Translations under genes and position numbers: made by a program
In this document: positions 46,787 to 57,929 of the stretch, in pieces
Position numbering within the stretch: position 1 is the stretch's first letter
Layout: each line of letters begins with the position of its first letter
Notes under the pieces: model-generated
The model's database searches: none
The model's input: only the letters and a program-made list of their open reading frames with translations
What the model was told of the DNA's origin: nothing
Assembly (NCBI GenBank): GCA_015680685.1
Contig: MNCI01007621.1
Span: 170,887 to 234,886 of the forward strand
DNA length: 64,000 bases
Source of the DNA: Gnetum montanum
Taxonomy: Eukaryota > Streptophyta > Gnetopsida > Gnetales > Gnetaceae
Direction of reading: 5' to 3'

Positions 46787-47603
46787 TGATGAGTCGTCAT
46801 TTTAGTTTACTGCGATGTTGCGTATGTGATATTGCGTACGCGATATTGCAGCATGTCTCCTCATCTATAAATAAGAGGTAGAAAGATTCGATAGGCAGTT
46901 TTTAAGTTAGTAGTTAGAGTTGTAAAATTTAAGTTTCTTTTTAAATCAGTTTCTCTCTCAACCCTTTCCTCCCAGTGTATGCCTGTAGTGTGGTGATTGT
47001 AATTGTACGGCATCCTTATTCGAGTGTGACGTACTTGGACACACACATGACTGGAAATAAAGATCAAGATTACTTCATCATTGCAGCATTCACTTAGCTT
47101 AATTATTTATTTAATTTTCATTTACTGCTTTCTTATTAATATCTTCTCACCCTAAACTCTTGTCAAACGCAGAATGAGTATGACTTGATCACAAGCATTT
47201 AAGTATGACTACTTGGTAACCCAGTAGCATACCTAGGATCTGCGCTCGGTAATCCCAGTGGTAGTCATGCACGAGGTCCAAGATGTGTACAGACGATTAA
47301 GGAATGAATGCTCATTGCACTTAGGCTAGTTTAGATTCTCTCCCCCTTTTCCTCTTACCTTAATTAAAGACATTTTCCATTGCCTCTAGGAGTAGCATTA
47401 GTATAGGAACACATCATACACCTCACTTTGGACTAAACCATACATGACAAAGTTAACACTAGTCCAGATGGGAAGATAGCGAACTGCGACCTAAGAATAA
47501 CTATCTAGATACCACAACTAGTCGGTCTGTGGAGTTCGACCGGAACGTGCGTGAAATGCTCATATTCATATGGTTGAGTGTAGGGGTACCTCGCCACTCA
47601 TCA
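46787..47603 (+). repeat. 5' LTR of element G-H
   Basis: 817 bp, TGATGAG to CTCATCA. TACGCGATATTGC and related motifs precede TATAAATA (46866-46873). Confidence 0.92.
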
Positions 47604-47604
47604 T

Positions 47605-47622
47605 TGGTGCTATTGCCGGGGA
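47605..47622 (+). other. Primer binding site, tRNA-Asp type
   Basis: TGGTGCTATTGCCGGGGA, 15 of 18 positions as in the tRNA-Asp site; all changes are transitions. Confidence 0.88.
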
Positions 47623-47744
47623 CGGTGCTAGTTATCTAGATTAGTTATATCATACAAGGTCACTATATAGGAATTAAAGATATATCTTTTAGAAAGAAAT
47701 GATTATAAAAAGTCACATATAAATTCACACACAATTTCACAACC

Positions 47745-49537
47745 ATGNNNNNNNNNNNNNNNNNNNNNNNNNNNNNNNNNNNNNNNNNNNNNNNNNNNNN
47801 NNNNNNNNNNNNNNNNNNNNNNNNNNNNNNNNNNNNNNNNNNNNNNNNNNNNNNNNNNNNNNNNNNNNNNNNNNNNNNNNNNNNNNNNNNNNNNNNNNNN
47901 NNNNNNNNNNNNNNNNNNNNNNNNNNNNNNNNNNNNNNNNNNNNNNNNNNNNNNNNNNNNNNNNNNNNNNNNNNNNNNNNNNNNNNNNNNNNNNNNNNNN
48001 NNNNNNNNNNNNNNNNNNNNNNNNNNNNNNNNNNNNNNNNNNNNNNNNNNNNNNNNNNNNNNNNNNNNNNNNNNNNNNNNNNNNNNNNNNNNNNNNNNNN
48101 NNNNNNNNNNNNNNNNNNNNNNNNNNNNNNNNNNNNNNNNNNNNNNNNNNNNNNNNNNNNNNNNNNNNNNNNNNNNNNNNNNNNNNNNNNNNNNNNNNNN
48201 NNNNNNNNNNNNNNNNNNNNNNNNNNNNNNNNNNNNNNNNNNNNNNNNNNNNNNNNNNNNNNNNNNNNNNNNNNNNNNNNNNNNNNNNNNNNNNNNNNNN
48301 NNNNNNNNNNNNNNNNNNNNNNNNNNNNNNNNNNNNNNNNNNNNNNNNNNNNNNNNNNNNNNNNNNNNNNNNNNNNNNNNNNNNNNNNNNNNNNNNNNNN
48401 NNNNNNNNNNNNNNNNNNNNNNNNNNNNNNNNNNNNNNNNNNNNNNNNNNNNNNNNNNNNNNNNNNNNNNNNNNNNNNNNNNNNNNNNNNNNNNNNNNNN
48501 NNNNNNATAAAAAGTGTGGAGAATATATCGATATTATTGGAGATAGAGTTTTGACAACCCGAGAAGCAGGACAAAGTATCATTAGACAATTAGAAAGAAG
48601 GGATGAGGAAGATAAGAGCTCAACTGCCAATCACATGTATGAATGCAACATTTTCCTATATGATCACCCCAAAGGCCAATGCCCAATCTTGTTACATTTA
48701 TATGAGCATTAGGGAAGCATGTTACACCCAAAGTTCGTATAGAGATACTGTGTTCGATCACAGTGGCAACAATCCCAGTAGTGGGGGAAGCCACCCCTAA
48801 ATTGGAGACACCCTTCGTATCAATTGAATCCAAATACTTATCTAGTTCAACATCCTGTTTCCCCAACTAGGTCAACATACTCTATCCCACCGCATTATCA
48901 TTCTCCTCAATACTATTAGCCCATGTCCTCAATGCAACCACCGCCTTGTGCACCTCACACTTCTCCTAATTTTCAATGTCCTCATCCTTTCCCTCCTTCT
49001 ACATTGCCACCAATTGTTCCTAAGGTGTCTGCACCACAGCAACAACCCACGAATGTTACTTGTGCTACTATCGCGAACAGCAGTGAGAGACCTCAGCAAC
49101 ATCAAAGGTGTCCCTTCTTTATAAATGACCATAGGAAGGGACAACACAATTCCAAGGCCACTGCATTCTCCAACTCAGCGCAAGTCCAACACTGTGGTGC
49201 ATCCTTCTCTTTGAACCCAACGCCTCGTGTTACTTCATCAAGGCCACCAATTAACACTCCAACAACCATACGGCCCAATGAATACAACCATGGAGGGCAA
49301 CATCCTAATCCATGCATACCATCTTATAGTCCCAAATATCATAGTGGGTCAACTCTTTATGCGAGAACCACATCTCATAAATTGTCCCACTATGCTTACT
49401 ATAACCAAGTGTGTGGAGTCCAATGGGGTAAGTATGACCGGGTCCCAATATTTCCAACATGCAAGGATCCTCATCTTTCATTTATTAATCCTTGTCATCC
49501 TCAACCGTTTAGTTATGGGAGATATCCCCCATTTTAA
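47745..49537 (+). pseudogene. gag of element G-H, mostly hidden by an assembly gap
   Basis: An ATG at 47745, in the position where gag starts in element B-C, is followed directly by the gap (47748-48506). After it, the frame DEEDKSSTANHMYECNIF with LYDHPKGQCPI (48603-48690) corresponds to the zinc-knuckle region; the second Cys is replaced by Phe here. Then comes the Pro/His/Tyr-rich tail (48923-49537: PPPCAPHTSPNFQCPH, ending RYPPF) that matches the end of gag in element B-C. Whether the missing part is intact cannot be told. Confidence 0.65.
47748..48506. other. Assembly gap (759 undetermined bases)
   Basis: A run of N. Any open frame across it is artificial. A scaffold misjoin here would explain the unlike flanks of element G-H. 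Confidence 0.99.
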
Positions 49538-50929
49538 TAACAAGCAAGATTAATAAATATTTTTCATTTTCTTTAATTTTACAACTTTTTGTTTTTCAAT
49601 TTTTCATTTTTCATTTTTTCAATTTCTTGTTTTATCTTTTTGTCTTTTTACGTTTTTATAAGTAATCTCATCTAGAAATAAAACACTCATGTGGCTCGTT
49701 GGTTGAGGTGTGTTCTATGTTATCGAGTCTTGAGTGATCAATTATTTGGACAGTGAGCCCACTACACCCACTCATCCACTGTACAAATAAGAGGTTTTGT
49801 TCGAGGGTGCAGTGATATTCTTGACATCCTTGAAACTTAAAATTAATGTTGTGTTTATTGTACCCAAAATGAAAAGGATGGACCAAGAGGGAATGATTAG
49901 GGTGTGACGTCAAGGGGACTTGCGGATTCTCTTTGGTGATGTCTGTGGGAGTTATCATGCAACGTGGTTGTACTAAGATCCTTGTAGATCTAATAAAAAA
50001 TGGGAGTAAGAGTAATTAAAAGGGCACTCAAAAATCCAATGCTATTCTAGGGGGTCCCATTAGAAAGACATGCATCCATGCCTGAAGGTTGGCGGCTTCT
50101 CTGGATTCAGCAATCGAAAAAGAAAAGAAAAGAAAAAGTGAGAAAAAAGAAAGAAAGAGGTAAAGTGCCACAAAGCAAAAATCACTCCTCCCCTGAACAA
50201 AATGCCAAGTGATCGTATGCCTTGTTGTTTTAGTACTCTCATAGTCACTCATCATTGGATGAAACAATGCGGTGTCACTCATTAGAGGAATGGACTTGAT
50301 CCTGATCTTGGAACAACAGGTTAATAACACATTAATCATGCTTTACACGTATGATTCACTGTGCCCTGGGTCAGTTACCTCATGCCCCCATCTCTACAAT
50401 CCCTTATATACCCCATCTCATCTCGCTATTCATGTAATTGTTGCTTGTGTCTTGTATAGCATAGAATTCTTACCTCATTCTAGTGAAATTTACATGTGTG
50501 TGTTTTTTGGAACCAGTGTGGATTACATTTAACCCTTCTAGTGCCCATGGACACTTTTAAGTGTGGTTACACAACGGCATTATAGGTTGGAACCTTTTTT
50601 GAGGAGGACCCACTTGTGTAATCTCTTGTAATTTTCACTCATGACACAACTCACACACACCATTTATTACACTCTGTGTATTTTCCATGATATTCTTTCC
50701 CTACTACTATCCCTCTGAATTCCAACGTTCCTATATACCATTACATGGCCTTTTTCTCTCACTTACCACCCAAGGCTTTATGGATCAAATTCCACCCACA
50801 TATAATTATTTGTGCCTTAAAAACTATCTACATTACCTTAGAACCCTTTAACATGTGCCCACATGTCCTTAATTTTCATTTTAAATTCTAGCAAAACCTT
50901 CAAAATTCGGTATTTTTCCCTCGGCCTAA
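49538..50929 (+). other. Noncoding block with three conserved boxes (element G-H)
   Basis: GGGTGTGACGTCAAGGGG (49900-49917, containing the palindrome TGACGTCA), ATGCCTGAAGGTTGG (50078-50092) and TGAGGAGGACCCACTTG (50599-50615), at almost the same spacing as in element B-C. No coding sequence seen. Confidence 0.7.
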
Positions 50930-51017
50930 ACATCGATAGGCCACAATATTGCATACACGATATCATGGCCGATGTGATATCACGTACGCAATATCGCGTC
51001 ACATTCAGCTATAAATA
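50930..51017 (+). promoter_or_regulatory. Internal promoter-like segment upstream of ORF2
   Basis: A cluster of ACGATATCAT, TGATATCACG and CAATATCGCG motifs (50957-50998) ends in a TATA box (TATAAATA, 51010-51017). This repeats the U3-TATA layout of the LTRs at a place with no LTR. ORF2 starts 470 bp downstream. A polypurine-like string AGTCGTGGGGGAGGG follows at 51192-51206. Confidence 0.6.
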
Positions 51018-51490
51018 GTGATCCCCCCACAACACTTACCATCATTTTCAACAATTCACGTAGGGGAGTTGTTCAAATTTCTCTCTATGACTTACAATTG
51101 TGAGACCCTTACTTTTATGCCTATATCTTGTTTGCTAGTACTCTGATTTTCATTCCGTCTAAACCTACTTGAACCCTGAGTGTTCAACTTAGTCGTGGGG
51201 GAGGGACACATGCCGAAGAGTGCATAACTTTTTTGGAATTTTTCATCGCCCGAAGGACATTATAAAGGGTAATTAGCTATAACATTAAGGATAATTGTGC
51301 CGAAATTAATTTCATCCCTTTAGGTACACCGGGAAACTAAATTTGGAAACCACCTAAGTAAAAAGGACTCACTATTATAATCTTTTGGGAAACATCACAT
51401 GGAGATAAAATAAATTAATTAAGGCAAGTAGTAAGGTATAACTTAACTTCAGAAACAACCTTACTAATGCTTGGCCCCGTGTGATTGCAA

Positions 51491-54258
51491 ATGGCCCCGA
51501 AACATGGACAACAGGAAGGTCCTGCTCAAGGTGGAAGCAAACTACCTAAGAGAGGTGAAGAACAAGTCCCTGCAGGACAACATGCAGAGTAGGAGGAACA
51601 ATCATTTAGCATTCATTAAGAAGACCCTGCTACTGTACAATTTGGGCAGGCAGAAGGAGGAGCTGATGCAGTGCCTAAACAGGGACAACATCTCACATTG
51701 CCCTAGGATTATGTTCAGGCTATCCACAAAAGGTCCACATTCACTGCAGTGATTGTGGAATTAAATTTTGAATCTTTCATAGAGTTTGCTCCTAAGGCTG
51801 TTAGGGACCACCTCAAAGGATCTCCCTTATGGCCTATCCTCTCTGCAAGCAGTGCCTGGTACCTAGGGGAAATGTACCAATTCTAGCACAACAGAGAACA
51901 AAGCACCACCATTAACATTTGTGGTGTGATAATTGATTTCTCTATGCAAGCCATTTCGGAAGTATTAAACCTTCTGAATATAGGGCCAAAGGTTTCTCAA
52001 TTATCTACTCGTTTAGACCCTAATGCACGACAAGTTTGGTTGGAGAGGGCATATGGCAAGGATAAGACATTTGAAGAGTTGACGATGGAAGAGAGGATCT
52101 ATTTTAAAATTGGAACATATCATCTCTTCCACACGACGGGCTTGAAAAGGATTTCGACATATGCAGCAAGGGGATGTGCAGTGCTGATGGGAAAGGTTAA
52201 TGCTAACTTGCCTCATCTATACTTCACAGAGATCCTGAGGCGGTTTGAGGAACAGAAGATAGGGAAGCTTACATTACCCTTCCCTTGTCTTATCAAGAAG
52301 CTGTGCCGACGTGCTGGTATTAAAGGATACACTAATGATGTCCTTAGAAAAGCCCAAAATGTTTCATATGCTAAATTGTTAAAACCACCAGCCGCAAGGA
52401 AAATCACTAGTGAGACATTGGGACCAGAAAAGAAAAAGAACAAACGACAGGGCCAACTGCAACTCAACTTGCAGGACCTAGCCAACTTCCAAGTATGGGA
52501 CCAGCCAACAACAGGAAGCAGGGCCTAGCACAAGCTAGGATCAACCACTGCCACCACAAGATTATAGACTATCAATGACCCATCTCAGGGCCATCGCTGA
52601 GACGATCAGTTAGGGAAGTCGTGATGATGCAAATCTCTTCTGCGTCATCGACGATGCCATACAGCCCATGGTTTCTTTAGATTGTGCAAGGGGTGAAGTG
52701 TCCATCCATATAGGAGGAGGGAAAAGTACTTGGTCACAACAGATCTCGGGAAACACTACATCTTTCCAAGTGCAATTAGAAATTGGTGAAGGGGGCACCG
52801 TGCTGGTCATGCAACACCAGGATGCAGCAGGAGCCGTAAAAGTGGTTGTGGACCACATTAAAGAATCATTCAATGTACCTGTTGTGCAACCGATAGATCT
52901 CACAGGAGCACGGGATGCTCAAACTTTGGCCAAAACCTCAATGACTCCTGTGGAACATGAGGATGTGCTTGATTGATTCCTACAAATAGGACAAGTAATG
53001 ACGTCCCTATTTGACATCCCTCAGGATGTTACAACAATTCAATCAGACCTCATTTCTGCCAAGGGGAAGCTTGTCTTGACAAAGGTAAGGGCTGAGCATG
53101 CTGAAGTAGAGGTGCACAAACTGCAAGAAAAGCTTGTGGCCCTACAAGCAGCACAGCGGGACCCTTTGCAATTTGTTCCCATAAACCAGCTGGACAGTTT
53201 CAAACCTGAGCAACCAACCATACTACTAACGAAGAATAAGAAGGTGGTAGAAGAAAAAGAGAAGGCTGTTTGGGATGCCTCTGCAGCATAGGCACAAACT
53301 TATGCGCATACCAAGGAACTCAAGGCCTTACAAAAGGAAAAGCAGCTTGTTTCCAACAACCTTCGGTTGACCTTTGTGGAAAAGTAAAAGAATGTTCTCA
53401 AAGAACATTTTCATCAGTTATGAGAATAATTCATCCGATTCAACCAAGACATGAGCCGTTTAGCCAGGGAAAATCAAACCCTCTCAATAGAGGAGGTACG
53501 CGCCATCTGCCAAAAGACAGCTATCGAAATTAGCGCATGGCAAAATGAGGCTAAAGGATCACTTCTGGGATTAGGTGGGGATGTACAAACAGATCAGTGA
53601 GAAGGAGATCCATATGGCCAAGGCCCACATCAATGCTGTCAGTGCTCAACACACTAACTAACGAGCCATATTGGACACATCTGCCTTTGCCCACTAGGCG
53701 GAAGTTAAGAACTAGGACCTGCAGATCCAAGATCTTACAGGATACATGGAATTGACAAACCTACGATATGCCAACCTTGCCATGTTAATAATAGGATGCC
53801 CGAGAACAGAGCTCGAACAATAGGTAGCTACCACCTACAGCAAATATGAAATAGAATTTGTAGAATGTAAGAAGATATTGCAAAAATTGGAGATTACAAA
53901 TTCTGAACTTGAGGTGGTGAAAACAAGCTACCAAGGACAAAAATGTGTTGCAACAGATTTGGCTCAACAGCTTGTGGATTTTCAAGAATATAGAGATAAA
54001 GCCAGAGCCTACGAGAAGGAATGACGGGTGTTTATGGCTTAGTATGTCAAGGCAAATCAAATGTTTCCACAACTACCCTGCCCATGGGAAGTTTCGACTC
54101 CATCAAACATCGGAACATTAGCATGGACTACGCAAGACCCCTGAACTAAGGAGGAGAAACTCCAGGCCATACATCAACGCCATCAAGTCCCAAGACCTAG
54201 AGCACAAGACAAGGGGAAAGCACCTATGGAGGAGCCACTGCCACCAGGAACTACATGA
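51491..54258 (+). pseudogene. ORF2 of element G-H (PF20167-like domain + coiled coil), broken
   Basis: Best preserved copy. It starts MAPKHGQQEGPAQGG at 51491 and ends EEPLPPGTT at 54258. One frame carries the N-terminal domain (51926-52400: LSTRLDPNARQVWLERAYGK, YHLFHTTGLKRISTYAARG, LPFPCLIKKLCRRAGIKGY), a Lys/Gln linker, DYRLSMTHL, then with shifts a block HIKESFNVPVVQPIDLTG, heptad-rich coiled coil (52998-53550 and 53580-54000), MFPQLPCPW and the conserved end. Early stops replace Gln codons (HAE-stop-EEQ, LP-stop-DYV, QF-stop-HNR). No signal peptide or membrane helix. The FP-LI-LC-RAGI pattern recalls the Athila-type ORF/PF20167 domain. Function unknown; the coiled coil suggests a self-associating or scaffold protein. 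Confidence 0.78.
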
Positions 54259-54434
54259 GTTCCATCAATTTTGTAGCTTTAGGATTTCCTTTCACATTCC
54301 TTGTGTGATGCCTTAATTTTTTTTTATTCCACACTGCAGCATGAACCCATTCTCACCATTCAATAATCCCATACCTATCCATTGTGTAATCAATGGAGCT
54401 TTCTATCACTGTAACTCAAGGACAAGTTTTCATT

Positions 54435-54448
54435 CAGTCATGGGGGTA
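54435..54448 (+). other. Polypurine tract of element G-H
   Basis: CAGTCATGGGGGTA directly before the 3' LTR, with the GGACAAGTTTTCATT lead as in element E-F. Confidence 0.85.
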
Positions 54449-55253
54449 TGATGAGTCGCCATTTTAGTTAACTGTGATATCGCGTACACAATATCGCAGC
54501 TTGTCTCCTCATCTATAAATAAGAGGTAGACAGATCCAATAGGCAGTTTTTGAGTTTTCTAAGTTTTAAGTTAGTAGTTAGAGTTAAGTCTCTTTTTACA
54601 TCTCTCAACCCTTTCCTCCCAGTGTATGCCCGCAGTGTGGTGATTGTAATTGTACAACATCCTTATTCAAGTATGACGTACTTGGACACACACATGACTG
54701 GCAATCAAGATCGAGATTACTTCATCATTATAGCATTCACTTAGCTTAATTATTTATTTAATTATCATTTACTGCTTTCTTAGTTAATATCTTCTTACCC
54801 TAAACTCCTGTTAAACACAGAATGAGTACGACTTAATCACGAGCATTTAAGTGTGACTACTTGGTAACCCAGTAGCGTACCTAGGATCTGTGCTTGGTAA
54901 TCCTAGTGGTAGTCATGCATGAGGTCCAAGATGTGTATGAATGATTGAGGAACAGATACTCATCGCACTTAGGTTAGCTTAGATTCTCTCTCACCCTTTC
55001 TTTCTTAGCTTAGTTAATCTTATTTACCATCATACCCAGGAGTAGCATTAGCATAGAAACACATCATACACCTCACTATGGACTAAACCATATGTGACAA
55101 AGTTAACACTAGTCTAGATGGGAAGATAGCGAACTGCGACCTAAGAATAACTGTCTAGATACCACAACTAGTCCGTCTGCAGAGTTCAACTGGATCGTGC
55201 ATGAAACATTCGTATTCATATGGTTGAGTGTAGGGGTACCTCACCACTCATCA
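54449..55253 (+). repeat. 3' LTR of element G-H
   Basis: 805 bp, TGATGAG to CTCATCA; TATAAATA at 54514-54521 after GTGATATCGCG and CAATATCGC motifs. Close relative of 46787-47603. Confidence 0.92.
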
Positions 55254-57781
55254 ATCATAGTTTGCATGTTTGGATTAGATGATGATAGAAGCTTGTTGAT
55301 AGTAAGAGAATCTATCATAGGGGAAGTTAGTCTCATTGAAGCTCTAATTTTACTAGTCTTTTCATGTCATAAAAAAAGGAAGTTTCTTCATTTGGCCCTT
55401 AGTGTTGCTAGTATGATCCTATGTTTGTATGTTTACTACTTGGGTAGCTTTTCTTTGCTGCAGTTGTGATGGTAATTCACCTTGCATAGCAAGTGGTGGC
55501 ATTGGTGGTAAAGAAGTTGGATGTTGATTTGAAGCATTAGCTATTTATGGATGCACGTATGGGTTTGAGTTGGTCCTTGGTGGCGTTGATTGATGGTATT
55601 TTGGCAAATAATACTGTGGAGTCTAAATAGTTGCGTTTGTTGATGATATTGGACATTGAACATAGTATCAAAAAGGATTAGGTTGTCGATATGGATATTG
55701 TTGGCATGGTGGTGCATGGCCCATGATTAAGGTTGTTACCACTATTGATGGTACTGCTCTTGTGGCTATGGTAAGCCTCCATTGGGATAATACATTGGTT
55801 GAAGGTTATGTTGGTAGTTACCTTGAGGATAAGGTAACCTTTTGGGCATCTATTTTTGAACAAATTTAGGATTGTGAGTGCACATGCCCCCATTTCTTGT
55901 AGATGTGCCATGATTGGGCAACATCCTTTGGGATGTTTATATTGACACATAGTGCAACCTTCCTCATTTGTGGAGTTGGTGTCTAAGCACTTAGCCACTA
56001 AAGTAACTTTGCCTTTCCATCCAAACTCTTTCTTGTTCTTCTTATCTTTACCTTTTCCAAAGGCTTTCTTGGTTCTTTCCTCCATAATCTTTAATGTATT
56101 TGTAAATTTCTCATCAACAGAATCCCATAAATTCTCTACTTTAGTCACAATGTCACTTACATATTTTTGAATCGGTAGAGTCTTTTTCTGGATGGCCTAA
56201 TCCAAGGTTTCCTCCTCTTGTGTATCACAGACTCGTGCATCTCTTTTTCAAATTAATGGATCTCTATTATACTATTTAATTGATTCCTCTTTTTTAGCTC
56301 AGCTTCCTCTTTTGCTACCTGATCAATTAGTCTTTGAATGTAATGGGTAGTCATTTTTGATAACTTGCCTTGGGTGTAAACCCAAGAGTCTCTATGGTTT
56401 TGCTTTGCAACCCACTTACAATGTGTCTAAGTTGTTCCCTTAGTGAAAATTTGTGGCTTGGGCATCTGTGCAATAGTGAATAGTATCTACCCATTCCTGC
56501 ATCAAGGGTCTCATAAGTCCTTTGCTTCTATCCTTATATTTGTTTCCTTAAATTGGACACTCGTGAATAAGTTTGGTATTTATCGTTGAAGAGTTCGAGC
56601 ATAGTACTCTAATGTCTAATTGATTCAAGTTCTAATGACTTGTACTAGCTCTCTGCTTCGTTCACAAACATTTTGGAAAAAAACTTCAATTTTTTCCAAT
56701 TACTTTTAATACTTTGGAGTGTGCAGGCATCATGGAAAGCTGGAAGGTGATGTTGTGGATCAACATTATAGCCACCTTCAAATATTAGCATGTTGTTCAT
56801 GTTTAGCCATTTGATATGGCTTTCTCTCACATGACTAGTTGGTATATGGACAACTTCCTGAATGTTTATCATGCTTTGGGTTTCCATGAGGGGTTCATCA
56901 TCATTGTCGAGTTCATATGCTCTTTTGTAGTGATGACCCCTTCTGTGCTGATACCTTTCTTGATCCTCTCTTTGATCCCTTCACCTCCTTTGATCATATT
57001 CTTCATCTTCTGTATCGAAGTATCTCGAATATCAATCATGATGGTCATGAGTTCTCCTTTCTTCCCTATCATAGTCTTGGTACTTATGTCTTCTTATCGA
57101 TGATCGTGATGAGGCAAATGAGGTATTAAGAGAATGATGCCAACTTGTTCTCCTTTCATGACTCTTATATGCTTCTTTGTAAGATTTGGCAAAAACCCTT
57201 AGCCTTAAGTCTTGCTTTCTTCTTGAGTCAATAGCCTTCCCCTTAGGTGTCTCTGCTAGAGTGGAATGAAGTTGGGCTTTGACAAGTTCCTCAAGTCTAA
57301 TGATAGGTGTTTTTGAACGCTCTTCATGGTTTTGGTGGAGTTTCCTTAAAATAAATGCATTAGCATCAAGTTCTTCCAAGACAATAGAAGTGTTGACCTA
57401 CTTCCCTTTGCTGTGTACATATTTGATCTCCATGGCAACATCTCTTCTCATTTTCTCCTTTGTGGATTCATAGGATCTTGTCATGTGCTGAGTCACATGA
57501 TACCCTTTCTAGATTTGATCCAACTACATTCCCCTTAAGGTAGTTTAGAGCATGTTAAGTGTTGCATGTTCTAGAGGCAGGACTATGTTGCCTTGCATGT
57601 CCCTCCACCTCATTTGATTATCCTGATGAAAGATGAAAGTGAAGTCTGGATGGTAAGGATTAGTGTGAGCAAAAGTGAGTCTTGTTTGCATTGGAATCCC
57701 CGATTCTTCTTCATCAATGATTCTATCATTACTTCTTCTTGTCTCTTTGGCAGGTGGTGATGTCTCTTTGTTTAAGGCCAT
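55254..57781 (-). pseudogene. gag of element J (broken)
   Basis: Starts MALNKETSPPAKETRRSND at 57781 with the family block (NPYHPDFTFIFHQDNQM). Then come an Arg/Ser/Asp-rich region (about 57030-57200: SSRSSIRRHKYQDYDREER), the Retrotrans_gag core (56600-56890: MNNMLIFEGGYNVDPQHHL, LELFNDKYQTYSRVSNL), a coiled stretch, a zinc knuckle CTMCQYKHPKGCC (C-x2-C-x3-H-x4-C) near 55930, and a Tyr/Pro/Gln tail reaching 55254, where PPLAMQGELPSQLQQ matches the tail of gag in the pol-bearing element E-F. It therefore belonged to a gag-pol type element. Stops again lie mostly at Gln and Trp positions. Confidence 0.8.
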
Positions 57782-57910
57782 GTTTGTGACTTAAGGTGTT
57801 GGTTAAGTGTACATAACTTATTTGGGATTATTAAAAAGATTAAGATTTTGACTTTGGGTTTCTAATACAACAAACTTTGGAAAATTAATTACTAAGCATA
57901 CATTAGCTTG

Positions 57911-57928
57911 TCCTTGGCAATAGGGCCA
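57911..57928 (-). other. Primer binding site of element J (degenerate tRNA-Asp type)
   Basis: Minus strand TGGCCCTATTGCCAAGGA, about 13 of 18 positions as expected, one base from the LTR end. Confidence 0.65.
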
Positions 57929-57929
57929 A

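Larger units (their letters stand above)
46787..55253 (+). mobile_element. Ty3/gypsy element G-H: gag + ORF2, no pol (non-autonomous)
   Basis: LTRs at 46787-47603 and 54449-55253, tRNA-Asp primer site, gag interrupted by a sequence gap (47748-48506), noncoding boxes, an internal promoter-like segment (50930-51017) and ORF2 (51491-54258). The gap is far too short for pol and lies at the gag start. No pol motif is visible elsewhere. The flanks ATAGT (left) and ATCAT (right) do not match well, and the left flank is an LTR fragment while the right flank is gag of another element. Confidence 0.87.

Noticed and set aside
47663-48630. Three long open frames across 47745-48554
   Set aside because: They consist almost wholly of undetermined bases, so they carry no information.
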